A DNA stretch of 64,000 nucleotides, from NCBI GenBank assembly GCA_050246595.1, contig JBFWVT010000012.1, positions 21,716 through 85,715 on the forward strand, in the 5' to 3' direction. Origin of the DNA: DATARH01 sp050246595 (GTDB lineage: Bacteria > Pseudomonadota > Alphaproteobacteria > ATCC43930 > CGMCC-115725). This document shows positions 7,138-15,347 of this stretch, in pieces. The translations under genes and the position numbers were made by a program. The notes beneath the pieces are model-generated. The model saw nothing but the letters and a program-made list of their open reading frames with translations. It ran no database searches and was not told where the DNA came from. Position 1 is the stretch's first letter; each line of letters begins with the position of its first letter.

Positions 7138-8316
7138 TTACGCCGCGTCGAGCTTGAAGAACTTCACCGCATTGCCGGCCCACATCTTCGCCTTCTCGTC
7201 GGCCGGCACGTTCTCGTAAATCTCGTCGATCAGCGGGCGCGAGTTCGGCCATTCGTTTTCGATATGCGGGAAGTCGGTTGCGAACATGATGTGATCGACC
7301 CCGACATGGTGCCGCATCTCGACCGCAACCCGTTCGTACTGCACCGTGAAATGGACGTTTTCGCGGACGTAGTGGCTCGGTAGTTCTTTCAATGGCTTGA
7401 AGCCGAGCATCTCCTCGGCCCAGTTCAGATGCCGCTTGTACCAGAGGTCCATGTGTTCGAGCCAGAACGGGACCCATCCCAATCGCGTCTCGGCGAAAAA
7501 CACCTGGAGCCGCGGATAGCGCTCGAACACCCCGGCCAGCACGAGCTGCGCGATGCTGACCGAGGGCGGCAGGCCGAAATTGCAAATCCATTCGAGAAAC
7601 GGCCGGCGCAGCCGCGCCATGATCTCGGGGTCCTCCTTCGGGTATCTAAAGGTCGGATGGTTGGCGCGCGCTCCCGTGCGGTAGAGCTGGACATGCACCG
7701 TCACCGGCATGTCGAGATCGAGCGCGGCGGCCCAGAACCGGTCGTCCTCGGGTGTCGGATACCCCTTCGCGTTCGGCAAGGCGCCGAGCAATACGCCTTT
7801 GAGGCCGAGCTTTTTGCAATGCTCCATCTCGGCAATGGCATCATCGACATTGGTGATCGGGATGACCCCCATGCCAATGAGACGATCCGGCGCGACGGCG
7901 CAGTATTCCTCGCCGAGCCAGTCGTTGTAGCCGCGGATCACGGCCTTGTAGACCTCGTCATGCGCGATGTTGCGCCAGAACACCGGCCCCGCGACCATCG
8001 CCGCGAACAGAACCTCGGCGTCGATCCCGTCCTGGTCCTGCTCGCGGACGCGCTGCTCCGGGCCGCCGGTGCCGGCCGCGTCGGCGACCTTGAGACCAAA
8101 GGGCTGCCACGTCCCGGCCGCCCGCCCGGCGCGCAGATCGAGAAAATTGGCTTCCAGCAGCGGCTGACCCTCGATCATCAGCGCGTCGCCACCGTCGGGG
8201 AGCTTGACCGTATGCGGCGCCCGTTCCCGGTATTTTTCGGGCACCCGGTGCACCCAGCGCTCGGGCGGCACTTCGAGATGCCCGTCCGCCGACATCAGCC
8301 TGTATTGTCTCGGCAT
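7138..8316 (-). CDS. Amidohydrolase family protein (ACMSD-like TIM barrel)
   Basis: The 392-residue product is an amidohydrolase_2 member, the family of 2-amino-3-carboxymuconate-6-semialdehyde decarboxylase and related resorcylate/vanillate decarboxylases. It shows the metal-binding start SADGHLEVPPERW, the barrel segment GIDAEVLF, MPVTVHVQLYR with an active-site His, FAETRLGWVPFWLEHMD and the C-terminal Asp motif MFATDFPHIEN. Members decarboxylate or hydrolyse ring-cleavage products; the exact substrate is not predictable. The ATG at 8316 has AGGAGGGGCGG upstream. It is the first of three paralogues in the window (also 20060-21199 and 45401-46876). It diverges from the acyl-CoA dehydrogenase pair. 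Confidence 0.9.
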   Translation of the reverse strand: MPRQYRLMSADGHLEVPPERWVHRVPEKYRERAPHTVKLPDGGDALMIEGQPLLEANFLDLRAGRAAGTWQPFGLKVADAAGTGGPEQRVREQDQDGIDAEVLFAAMVAGPVFWRNIAHDEVYKAVIRGYNDWLGEEYCAVAPDRLIGMGVIPITNVDDAIAEMEHCKKLGLKGVLLGALPNAKGYPTPEDDRFWAAALDLDMPVTVHVQLYRTGARANHPTFRYPKEDPEIMARLRRPFLEWICNFGLPPSVSIAQLVLAGVFERYPRLQVFFAETRLGWVPFWLEHMDLWYKRHLNWAEEMLGFKPLKELPSHYVRENVHFTVQYERVAVEMRHHVGVDHIMFATDFPHIENEWPNSRPLIDEIYENVPADEKAKMWAGNAVKFFKLDAA

Positions 8317-8461
8317 TTCCGCCCCTCCTGCGTATCTCCCGCCATCTTAGCAAGCGCCGCGCACAGGAGCGATATCCGTTCACCGGACATCGAAAACGCA
8401 AGGTAATGGGCGGATTGGCCGCCCCGTGCTAAAAAACGGCAACGATATTCGGAGAGCGATC

Positions 8462-9664
8462 ATGGATCTTCGCTTCAGCCCGGAAGAACAGGTGTTTCAC
8501 GCCGAGTTGCGCGGCTTTATCCGCGACAACCTGCCGGAAGAGATCGCCGCGCGCATGAAGGACGGCCGAGCCTCGCGCAAGGAGGACATCGTGGCATGGC
8601 AGCGCATCCTGAACGCGCGCGGCTGGGCCGCCTATAGCTGGCCCCGGGAATGGGGCGGGCCGGGCTGGTCGGCCGTCCAGCGCATGATTTTTCTGGAGGA
8701 AATCCAGACCTACCCGGCCCCCGAGGTACAGCCGTTTAACATCACGATGATCGGGCCGGTGCTGATCCAGTTCGGCAGCGAGGAGCAGAAAACGCGCTTT
8801 CTGCCGCGCGCCGCCAATCTCGACGATTGGTGGTGCCAGGGCTTTTCGGAGCCGGGCGCCGGTTCGGACCTCGCGGCGCTGAAGACCGCCGCCCGCCGCG
8901 AGGGCGACGAGTACGTCGTCAACGGCCAGAAGATCTGGACCTCGACCGCGCACCAGGCCGATTGGTGCTTTGTCCTGGTGCGCACCAACCCGAACGCTCC
9001 GAAGAAGCAGGAGGGCATCTCGTTTCTGCTGGTCGATATGAAGACCCCCGGCATCACGGTGCGGCCGATCATCTCGATCGACGGCAGCCATCACCTGAAC
9101 GAGGTGTTTTTTGACGATGTGCGCGTGCCGGCCGCGATGCTGGTCGGCGAGGAAAACAAGGGTTGGGACGTCGCGAAATTTCTGCTCGGCAACGAGCGCA
9201 CCGGCATCGCCCGGCTCGGCAAGTCAAAGGAGCGGGTCAAGTTCGCCAAGCAGCAGGCGAAGGAGATGCGCGAGGGCGGCCGCCCGCTGATCGAGGACCC
9301 GGAATTCCGCCGCCGCATCGCCTTGCTCGAAACCGAGCTGAAATCGCTCGAAATCACGCAATTGCGCGTGCTGTCCGCGCAGAAGGCCGGCGAGCGGCGG
9401 CAGGACCCGCTGACCGCGGTGCTGAAGCTGAAGGGCACCGAGCTGCTGCAAGCCACCACCGAGCTGGCGATGGATGTCGGCGGTCCGCTCGCGATGCCGG
9501 ACTGGGAAGACGAGCTGGAGGCGCTCAGCAACGAGCCGGAACTGGGTCCGGTCTGGGCCACCGAGGCGACCCGCTCCTACCTGTTCCTGCGCGCCGCCTC
9601 GATCTACGGCGGCACCAACGAGATCATGAAGAACATCGTCTCAAAGGGCGTATTGGGGCTGTAG
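8462..9664 (+). CDS. Acyl-CoA dehydrogenase, pimeloyl-CoA dehydrogenase large-subunit type
   Basis: The 400-residue flavoprotein has the full ACAD fold: N-terminal helices (MDLRFSPEEQVFHAELRGFI), the FAD/substrate motif WWCQGFSEPGAGSDLAAL, the beta domain (VNGQKIWTSTAHQADWCFVLVRT) and the C-terminal IYGGTNEIMKNIVSKGVLGL. It resembles PimC, large subunit of the heteromeric pimeloyl-CoA dehydrogenase, and is followed by a PimD-like gene. At the position where medium-chain ACADs carry the catalytic Glu (YEGT) it has YGGT. The catalytic base may therefore sit elsewhere or in the partner subunit. The ATG at 8462 has GGAGAG eight bases upstream. It probably acts on dicarboxylic or branched acyl-CoAs, transferring electrons to ETF. 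Confidence 0.88.
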   Translation: MDLRFSPEEQVFHAELRGFIRDNLPEEIAARMKDGRASRKEDIVAWQRILNARGWAAYSWPREWGGPGWSAVQRMIFLEEIQTYPAPEVQPFNITMIGPVLIQFGSEEQKTRFLPRAANLDDWWCQGFSEPGAGSDLAALKTAARREGDEYVVNGQKIWTSTAHQADWCFVLVRTNPNAPKKQEGISFLLVDMKTPGITVRPIISIDGSHHLNEVFFDDVRVPAAMLVGEENKGWDVAKFLLGNERTGIARLGKSKERVKFAKQQAKEMREGGRPLIEDPEFRRRIALLETELKSLEITQLRVLSAQKAGERRQDPLTAVLKLKGTELLQATTELAMDVGGPLAMPDWEDELEALSNEPELGPVWATEATRSYLFLRAASIYGGTNEIMKNIVSKGVLGL

Positions 9665-9696
9665 CGCTCTCCCATCTGCGTGAATTCTATTCCCCT

Positions 9697-9769
9697 TGCG
9701 CGGGCTTGACCCGCGCATCCACGTCTTTCGGCGGGCAAAGACATGGGTGGCCGGATCAAGTCCGGCCAC
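9697..9769. repeat. Pair of intergenic palindromes, GGGCTTGACCC type
   Basis: At 9697-9717, TGCGCGGG and CCCGCGCA flank CTTGA; at 9747-9769, GTGGCCGGA and TCCGGCCAC flank TCAAG. The pair has the same two-unit arrangement and spacing as 3857-3930. It lies between two co-directional genes that should be co-transcribed, so it would be part of their mRNA. Confidence 0.75.
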
Positions 9770-9795
9770 GGGGTCCAGAGTGAAGGACCTTTTGT

Positions 9796-10947
9796 ATGGA
9801 TTTCGACCTGACCGACGAACAACGGCTTCTGCGCGACAGCATCGACCGGCTGCTGGCGGACAACTACACGTTCGAGAAGCGCAAGGGTCACCTCGCCGAA
9901 CCCGAGGGTTGGAGCCGCGCGCTGTGGTCGCAATATGCCGAGTTGGGGCTGCTCGGGCTGCCGTTCCCCGAACAATATGGCGGGTTCGGCGGCGGCGGGG
10001 TCGAGACCATGCTGGTCATGGAGGCGTTCGGCCGGGCGCTGGCGCTGGAGCCGTATCTCGCGACAATCGTGCTGGCCGGAACCGCGCTGCGCCTCGCCGG
10101 CAATGAGACGCAGCAGAGCGCGCTGTTGCCGCAAATCGCCGCGGGCGAAAAACTGTTCGCCGTCGCGCATGGCGAGCGGCAGGCGCGCTACGATCTGCCC
10201 GACGTGCTGACCAAAGCCGCCCGCAAAGGCGATAGCTGGGTCATCGACGGCGCCAAAAGCGTCGTATTGCACGGCGACAGCGCCGACACGCTGATCGTCA
10301 GCGCCCGCAGCTCGGGCGACCGCAACGACACCGCCGGGATCACGCTGTTTCTGGTCGATGGCAATGCCAGCGGCGTCGCCCGCCGCTCCTACGCGCTGCG
10401 CGACGGCACCAGAGCGGCCGAAATCGCGCTGAGCGGGGTCGAAATCGGGTCCGATGCCGTGCTCGGCGAAATCGGCGGCGCGTTCCCGGTCATCGAGCGC
10501 GTTGTCGAGGCTGGTATCGCCGCGATGGCGGCCGAGGCGGTCGGCGCGATGGAGACGATGCAGGCGATGACCCTGGAATACCTGAAGACCCGACAGCAAT
10601 TCGGCCAGCCGATCGGCCGCAACCAGGCCTTGCAGCACCGCGCGACTGAGATGTTTGTCACGCTCGAACAGGGCCGCAGCATGGCAATGCTGGCGGCGAT
10701 GACGATCGACGAACCGGATACTGGTATCGAGAATAGGGCCGAGCGCGCCCGCAACATCGCGATGGTCAAGGCCGGGGTCGGGCAGGCGGCGCGCTTCGTG
10801 TCGCAGAACGCGGTGCAATTGCACGGCGGCATCGGGATGACCGAGGAATACGCGGTCGGCCATTATTTCCGGCGCGTCATGGTCATCGAGCACACCTTTG
10901 GCGACACGGCGCACCATCTCTCGCGCCTCGCCCGGCAGGCGGCCTGA
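9796..10947 (+). CDS. Acyl-CoA dehydrogenase, pimeloyl-CoA dehydrogenase small-subunit type
   Basis: The 383-residue product starts MDFDLTDEQRLLRDSIDRLL, as in PimD-like subunits, and carries weaker versions of the ACAD motifs, for example LFAVAHGERQARYDLPDV in place of the canonical FAD-contacting motif. The C-terminal half is well conserved (YLKTRQQFGQPIGRNQALQHRATEM, LHGGIGMTEEYAVGHYFRR). The terminus FGDTAHHLSRLARQAA lacks an obvious YEGT. Together with the gene at 8462 it probably forms a heteromeric dehydrogenase in which this chain has a partly structural role. The start is the ATG at 9796, after TGAAGGA. The 131-base gap to the upstream partner is filled by the palindrome pair. Confidence 0.88.
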   Translation: MDFDLTDEQRLLRDSIDRLLADNYTFEKRKGHLAEPEGWSRALWSQYAELGLLGLPFPEQYGGFGGGGVETMLVMEAFGRALALEPYLATIVLAGTALRLAGNETQQSALLPQIAAGEKLFAVAHGERQARYDLPDVLTKAARKGDSWVIDGAKSVVLHGDSADTLIVSARSSGDRNDTAGITLFLVDGNASGVARRSYALRDGTRAAEIALSGVEIGSDAVLGEIGGAFPVIERVVEAGIAAMAAEAVGAMETMQAMTLEYLKTRQQFGQPIGRNQALQHRATEMFVTLEQGRSMAMLAAMTIDEPDTGIENRAERARNIAMVKAGVGQAARFVSQNAVQLHGGIGMTEEYAVGHYFRRVMVIEHTFGDTAHHLSRLARQAA

Positions 10948-11091
10948 TCGCACCGCCCTTGGTGTCTGCGGCACCGATCGCGGGGCCGCCCGATTGCGTT
11001 CCCTGTCGGTCCCGTGCCGGTGCCATCCATCCGGCAATGCGCGGTTCCGCTGCCGCCGGCGCTGTCGATTGTCTCGCAGGCGGTGCTCGGC

Positions 11092-11230
11092 ATGCTGTTC
11101 GGAGTGCTGGGCCTCTGCTGGGCCTCTGCTGGCCTCGGCCCTGATCGTTGTGATCCCGATCCTGGTCCCGGCCGTTTATCTGCGAACCGTGCTCGGCGAT
11201 CCGGCCGAGCGCTTCAATAAGCGCCAATGA
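11092..11230 (+). pseudogene. Frameshifted small membrane protein gene (candidate)
   Basis: From the ATG at 11092, one frame reads MLFGVLGLCWASAG. A different frame then continues as LLASALIVVIPILVPAVYLRTV and ends NKRQ at 11230. Both parts are strongly hydrophobic, and the second has a membrane segment followed by a charged tail. The frame switch falls exactly at an 11-bp tandem repeat (CTGGGCCTCTG at 11107-11117 and 11118-11128). One additional copy would join the two frames. I therefore read it as a slippage-inactivated two-helix protein; chance open frames in GC-rich DNA remain possible. The rest of 10948-11287 holds nothing else I can support. Confidence 0.3.
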
Positions 11231-11287
11231 ACTTTCGGTTTTCGGTATTCGTTCAAAGGCAGCTTTGAACCGGCGGCAACAGCGCGC

Positions 11288-11734
11288 ATGGACCAGTTCA
11301 CGATTCTTCCACACCTGCTGGCGCTCTCGGCGGCCTATGCGCTGGCGTTTCCAATCGCCTGGGATCGGGAAAGCGAGGCGCGCAGCGCCGGATTGCGCAC
11401 TTTTCCGCTGGTCTCGATCGCCGCGTGCGGCTTTGTGCAGGCGACCGAAAGTTTCGCCGCCTCGGAACCCGAGGCCATGGCCCGAATCATCGAGGGGCTG
11501 ATTACCGGAGTCGGGTTTGTCGGCGGCGGCGCGATCATCAAGCATGGCAGTTCGGTCCGCGGGACCGCCACGGCGGCGAGCCTGTGGGCGACCGGGGCGA
11601 CGGGCGCGGCTGTCGGGCTCGCCGAGTATGATGTCGCCGTCATCATCTCGGTGTTTACGTTCTTGACGCTCCGCCTGACGCGCTTCTTCAAGAAGGAAGC
11701 GCAAGACGACCCAGAACACGAGGACTCTTGTTGA
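11288..11734 (+). CDS. MgtC/SapB family membrane protein
   Basis: The 148-residue product has four hydrophobic segments and the MgtC/SapB N-terminal domain signature: the early DRE (FPIAWDRESEARSAGLRTFPLVSIAACGF), the glycine-rich ITGVGFVGGGAIIKHG, then the TAASLWATGATGAAVG stretch. Family members are inner-membrane proteins; MgtC inhibits F-type ATPase and modulates Mg2+/phosphate homeostasis in pathogens, while most environmental members are uncharacterised. It lacks the C-terminal ACT-like domain of true MgtC, ending in a charged tail (KKEAQDDPEHEDSC), so SapB-like is safer. The ribosome binding site is weak. It is flanked by a broken small membrane gene. Confidence 0.88.
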   Translation: MDQFTILPHLLALSAAYALAFPIAWDRESEARSAGLRTFPLVSIAACGFVQATESFAASEPEAMARIIEGLITGVGFVGGGAIIKHGSSVRGTATAASLWATGATGAAVGLAEYDVAVIISVFTFLTLRLTRFFKKEAQDDPEHEDSC

Positions 11735-11825
11735 GAACGCTTTCCGCCCGAGCGCGTTACGGCCAAGTCAGACTTTCGGCGGGGCGTAAATGCAAGGCGG
11801 GGCGGCGGGTCAGAGCGGTCGAGCG

Positions 11826-12950
11826 TTAATACACCGCCCCCCGCGCGGTGATCGGCCAGACGCTTTCGACGCGGTCGCCGCGGATGCCGACATACCAGTC
11901 GTACAGGTTGACCGTCGGGTCGCAATGACCGGGCACGAGCCGCACCTTGTCGCCGAGCTTCAGGCGGTTTGTCGCGCCGCCGATCGCCAGCCTGCCATGC
12001 TCGTCGGAAGCGCGCTCGTAGGTCGCGGCCGGCTCGTCCCACACGGTCGGCGGTCCGGAATCGAAGGCCAGCGCCTTCAGCCCGGCATCGACGATCGCGC
12101 GCTCGTCGTTGGGCCGGCTCATCACGGTCGCCCAGACGAACAGCGAATGCTCGAACGCGTCGGTCATCCTGCCGTCGCGCTCCAGATTGCGGCCGTAATC
12201 GGCGTCCATAAAGACATAGGAGCCGCATTGCAATTCGGTATAGACGCCGCTGCCGGTCTCGAACTCGAACGTGCCGGTGCCGGCGCCGGTGATGTTGTCG
12301 CAGGCGATGCCGTTGGCGCTCAGCAGATCGCGCGTCGCCGCCGCCTTCTCGACCGCGCCGGCGATCGCCTTTTGCCGCTCGTCCCAGCCGCGCAGATGCT
12401 GCGCCGAGCCGTGATAAGCCTGCAAGCCGGCAAAGCGCAGCCGCCGCGAATCGCCGATGCGGCGCGCCAGATCGAGCGCCGGCTCGCCGGGTTCGACGCC
12501 GCAGCGATTGCCGCCCATGTTGATCTCGACATGCACCGGCAGGCTCGCGACCCCGGCCTCGGCCGCCGCGGTATCGAGATCGGCGATCTGCGCCGGATCG
12601 TCGACGCACACCCCGACCCGCGCGGTGTGCGCCAGCGCCATCAGCCGGCGCAATTTCTGCCGTCCGACCACCTCGTTGGTGACGAGCACATCGCGCACGC
12701 CGCCATAGACCATCGCCTCGGCCTCGCTGACCTTTTGCACGCAGACCCCGACCGCGCCGAGTTCGATCTGTTTCAGCGCGATGACCGGGCATTTGTGCGT
12801 CTTGGCGTGCGGCCGCAGCCGCACCCTGCCCCGCACGCGCTCGGCGAGCCGCTTGAGGTTGCGCTCGAACGCATCGAGATCGACGATCAGCGCCGGGGTA
12901 TCGACCTCGTCGAGCGACATGCCGATCTCGGCGGGCGGGCGGGTAGTCAT
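11826..12950 (-). CDS. DSD1-family PLP enzyme (D-threonine aldolase/3-hydroxyaspartate aldolase-like)
   Basis: The 374-residue protein is an alanine-racemase-fold, fold-type III PLP enzyme. It opens with DEVDTPALIVDLDAFERNL, has the PLP lysine in RLRPHAKTHK (K50) and ends with the metal-binding motif GHCDPTVNLYDWYVG. The His and Asp of HCD are the divalent-metal ligands typical of D-threonine aldolase, D-serine dehydratase (DSD1) and 3-hydroxyaspartate aldolase (BhcC). These cleave or dehydrate beta-hydroxy-D-amino acids. No bhcB or bhcD partner is adjacent, so membership of the beta-hydroxyaspartate cycle is not supported. The ATG at 12950 follows GGAGCCTGCG. Confidence 0.88.
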   Translation of the reverse strand: MTTRPPAEIGMSLDEVDTPALIVDLDAFERNLKRLAERVRGRVRLRPHAKTHKCPVIALKQIELGAVGVCVQKVSEAEAMVYGGVRDVLVTNEVVGRQKLRRLMALAHTARVGVCVDDPAQIADLDTAAAEAGVASLPVHVEINMGGNRCGVEPGEPALDLARRIGDSRRLRFAGLQAYHGSAQHLRGWDERQKAIAGAVEKAAATRDLLSANGIACDNITGAGTGTFEFETGSGVYTELQCGSYVFMDADYGRNLERDGRMTDAFEHSLFVWATVMSRPNDERAIVDAGLKALAFDSGPPTVWDEPAATYERASDEHGRLAIGGATNRLKLGDKVRLVPGHCDPTVNLYDWYVGIRGDRVESVWPITARGAVY

Positions 12951-13186
12951 CGCAGGCTCCGCGGCTGAATGCGCACGACCGAAACCTTGTGCAATCGGAC
13001 GGGAAATGCAACGGGCGTCGCGGTTCTGCCGCGGCATCGGGGCATTTGCCCGAGGAGGCGCGACAAGCACCGCATTCCGGGCGGAATGCCGTTTGCCCAG
13101 ACCGAGGGGGAAGAGCCGCCCGGCGCTCCCCGCCCTTGATTGGCGAATGGCTTTGGCGAGCGCCGGGTGACACGCGAGACGGGTGA

Positions 13187-15094
13187 TCAGGCGATGAACT
13201 CGAAATCGCCGGCTACGAGCTGGTTCCCGCTGGTCAGCCCGGTGAGCCTGGTCGCGATATCCGACGCGCCATTCCCATCGACATCCATCAATACGAACCC
13301 GCCCGAGACACGCGCTTGCGTATTGCCGTTTATCAAGAAGGCCTGGTTGCCGCGATACTCGAACGTACCGTGCAGCAGGTTTTCATAGACCAGCTTGTCG
13401 CCCTCTCCGGCGCCGCCGGCAAAGGCGGTGATGCCGCTGAAATCGGTGACAAGATCGGTGCCGTTCGGGGACGCGTTGTACATGAACCAGTCCGCCTCGC
13501 CGCCGCCGGTCAATATATCATTGCCGGCGTCACCGGTGAGATAATCGCTGCCGTCGCCGCTGATCAGCGTATCATTGCCGCTGCCGCCGAATATGTAATC
13601 GGTCCCGTCGGCACCGGTCAGCGTATCGTTGCCGCCACTGCCGTTGAGGATCATGGTGGCGGCGGTTCCGAAGGTCGGATTTAGGACCGTAACCGTATCA
13701 TTCCCGGCGCCGCCGTTGACTCTGTAAGGGCTGGACGAAAACGAATCGGAGGCAAAGGTCAGGCTGTTGCCGCTATTCGACAGGTTGAAGATTCTAGTGG
13801 TGACAGAGGCGTCCGAAATATTGGCACTGCCGGCACCGGACAGCGTGACCCGGGAGATGCTTATGGAGCTGGTAAACGCGTCGAGTTGACTTGCCGTGAG
13901 GATCACGTCAGCAAAGCCGCTCAGCGACTCAAGATTCACCAACGTGACGTCGGTCAGGTCGATCGCCGGGTCACCAAAGACAGGAGAGACGCTGAGCTGA
14001 TCGAAGTCCCCGGCTCCGCCATCATAGATTTCGCCGGCAACGACATCGCCTACTCCGCCGAAATCTGGCCCTCTTATAGTAAGGGTGTCGTTATCCGCGC
14101 CACCCGCCAGCCTGTCGAACCCGGCCCCACCGGTAAGCGTATCACCCCCGTCACCGCCCGCGAGTATATCGTGCCCATCCCCGCCAGAAATCGAATCCCC
14201 CCCGTCACCACCGGACAGGATGTCATTGCCGCCCCTGCCGTCTATAAAGTCGCTCGCTCCCGTCGTCACGATGGTGTTATTGTTATTGTTGCCGAAGAAA
14301 TCGTTGCCGAATATAAATTGGTTGAACAAACCAAACACGGAACTCGCATCGACATTGTTGAAACCGGTTTGGGTCTGTGCGTGAGAAGTCAGCTGGTCGA
14401 ATTGCGTCAGATCGACGGTGATTGGCGTGAACAATGCGTTGCCGACCAGCACCATCCTGTCGCTGGCCTGTCCGCCGGCATTGGCGATATCGGTGTTGCC
14501 GCCGGTCAGGTCGATGATGATCGTGTCGTGGCCGGCGCCGCCGATCAGCGTGTCGAGACCGGCGCCGCCATTCAGCGTATCGTTCCCGCCGCCGCCGTTC
14601 AGGACGTTGTTCCCGGAATTGCCGGTGAGCCTGTTGTTGCCGCCATTGCCGGTGCCGTTGATGTTGCCGGCTCCGGTCAGGATCAGGTTTTCGAGATTGG
14701 CTCCCAGCCCATAGGCGATCGAACTCTTCACGGTATCGGTGCCGCCGCCCGCCGCCTCGGTCACCGCGTCGCCGGCATTGTCGACGACATAGGTATCGTT
14801 GCCGCTGCCGCCGGTCATTGCGTCGGTCCCGGCGCCGCCATCCAGGTAATCGGCGCCGTTACCGCCGTTCAGGAACTCGTTCCCGGCCTCGCCGAGCAGC
14901 GAATCATTGCCGTCGCCGCCGTTGATCGTGTCGTTGCCCGCGTCGCCGTAAATGATGTCGTCGCCATCCAATCCGTTGATTATGTCCACACCGGTTGTCA
15001 CCCCGGTGATGTTGCTGAAGCCGGGCGGGGGCAGCCGCCCATCGCCGGCACGATGGATAAAGTTGTTGCCAGCGTTGCCGTTCACATTCGCCAT
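13187..15094 (-). CDS. RTX (hemolysin-type calcium-binding repeat) secreted protein
   Basis: The 635-residue acidic protein is built from nonapeptide repeats GGxGxDxLx, in blocks near residues 38-85, 155-180, 285-335 and 490-540 (for example GGDGNDSLLGEAGNEFLNGG). These bind Ca2+ and fold into beta-rolls outside the cell. The N-terminus (MANVNGNAGNNFIH) has no Sec signal. The C-terminus is short and hydrophobic (DFEFIA), as expected for type I secretion through an ABC/HlyD/TolC apparatus, which is not in this window. No catalytic domain is recognisable between repeats, so it may be an S-layer-like or matrix protein. The ATG at 15094 has GGGGGAGCAGC upstream. Confidence 0.92.
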   Translation of the reverse strand: MANVNGNAGNNFIHRAGDGRLPPPGFSNITGVTTGVDIINGLDGDDIIYGDAGNDTINGGDGNDSLLGEAGNEFLNGGNGADYLDGGAGTDAMTGGSGNDTYVVDNAGDAVTEAAGGGTDTVKSSIAYGLGANLENLILTGAGNINGTGNGGNNRLTGNSGNNVLNGGGGNDTLNGGAGLDTLIGGAGHDTIIIDLTGGNTDIANAGGQASDRMVLVGNALFTPITVDLTQFDQLTSHAQTQTGFNNVDASSVFGLFNQFIFGNDFFGNNNNNTIVTTGASDFIDGRGGNDILSGGDGGDSISGGDGHDILAGGDGGDTLTGGAGFDRLAGGADNDTLTIRGPDFGGVGDVVAGEIYDGGAGDFDQLSVSPVFGDPAIDLTDVTLVNLESLSGFADVILTASQLDAFTSSISISRVTLSGAGSANISDASVTTRIFNLSNSGNSLTFASDSFSSSPYRVNGGAGNDTVTVLNPTFGTAATMILNGSGGNDTLTGADGTDYIFGGSGNDTLISGDGSDYLTGDAGNDILTGGGEADWFMYNASPNGTDLVTDFSGITAFAGGAGEGDKLVYENLLHGTFEYRGNQAFLINGNTQARVSGGFVLMDVDGNGASDIATRLTGLTSGNQLVAGDFEFIA

Positions 15095-15234
15095 TGGTGC
15101 TGCTCCCCCACCCCGTATTGGGGCTGATTTGACACCTCAGTATGGCGATATTGCCCAAATTTGCCGAGCCTGTTTACATTCTGCCGCCGTCTCGATGGAT
15201 TTGTTATGAAAATACGCGAATGAAAACAACGTAT

Positions 15235-15252
15235 ATTGCAAATATATGCAAT
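15235..15252. promoter_or_regulatory. Operator-like inverted repeat upstream of the RTX gene
   Basis: ATTGCA and TGCAAT form perfect 6-bp arms around AATATA, within a strikingly AT-rich stretch (about 15195-15265) in an otherwise GC-rich region. It lies about 140 bases upstream of the RTX start on the minus strand. Such a dyad could be a regulator site or part of the RTX promoter; no regulator is identifiable. Confidence 0.35.
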
Positions 15253-15347
15253 TCACGCATATCAAGCCTGCATTTAGCGCCACCCCGGTCGGGACCCGCC
15301 GACCCGTCCCGCCTCCTTTGATTGCGAACGCGATTTCCGCCGCAATG

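Noticed and set aside
11826..12950. Part of a beta-hydroxyaspartate cycle (BhcC)
   Set aside because: The fold fits, but bhcA, bhcB and bhcD are absent around it, so the specific pathway is not supported.
11335..13173. Minus-strand frame of 612 codons overlapping mgtC and the DSD1-type gene
   Set aside because: Runs across two real genes in other frames; product is Arg-rich and without motifs.
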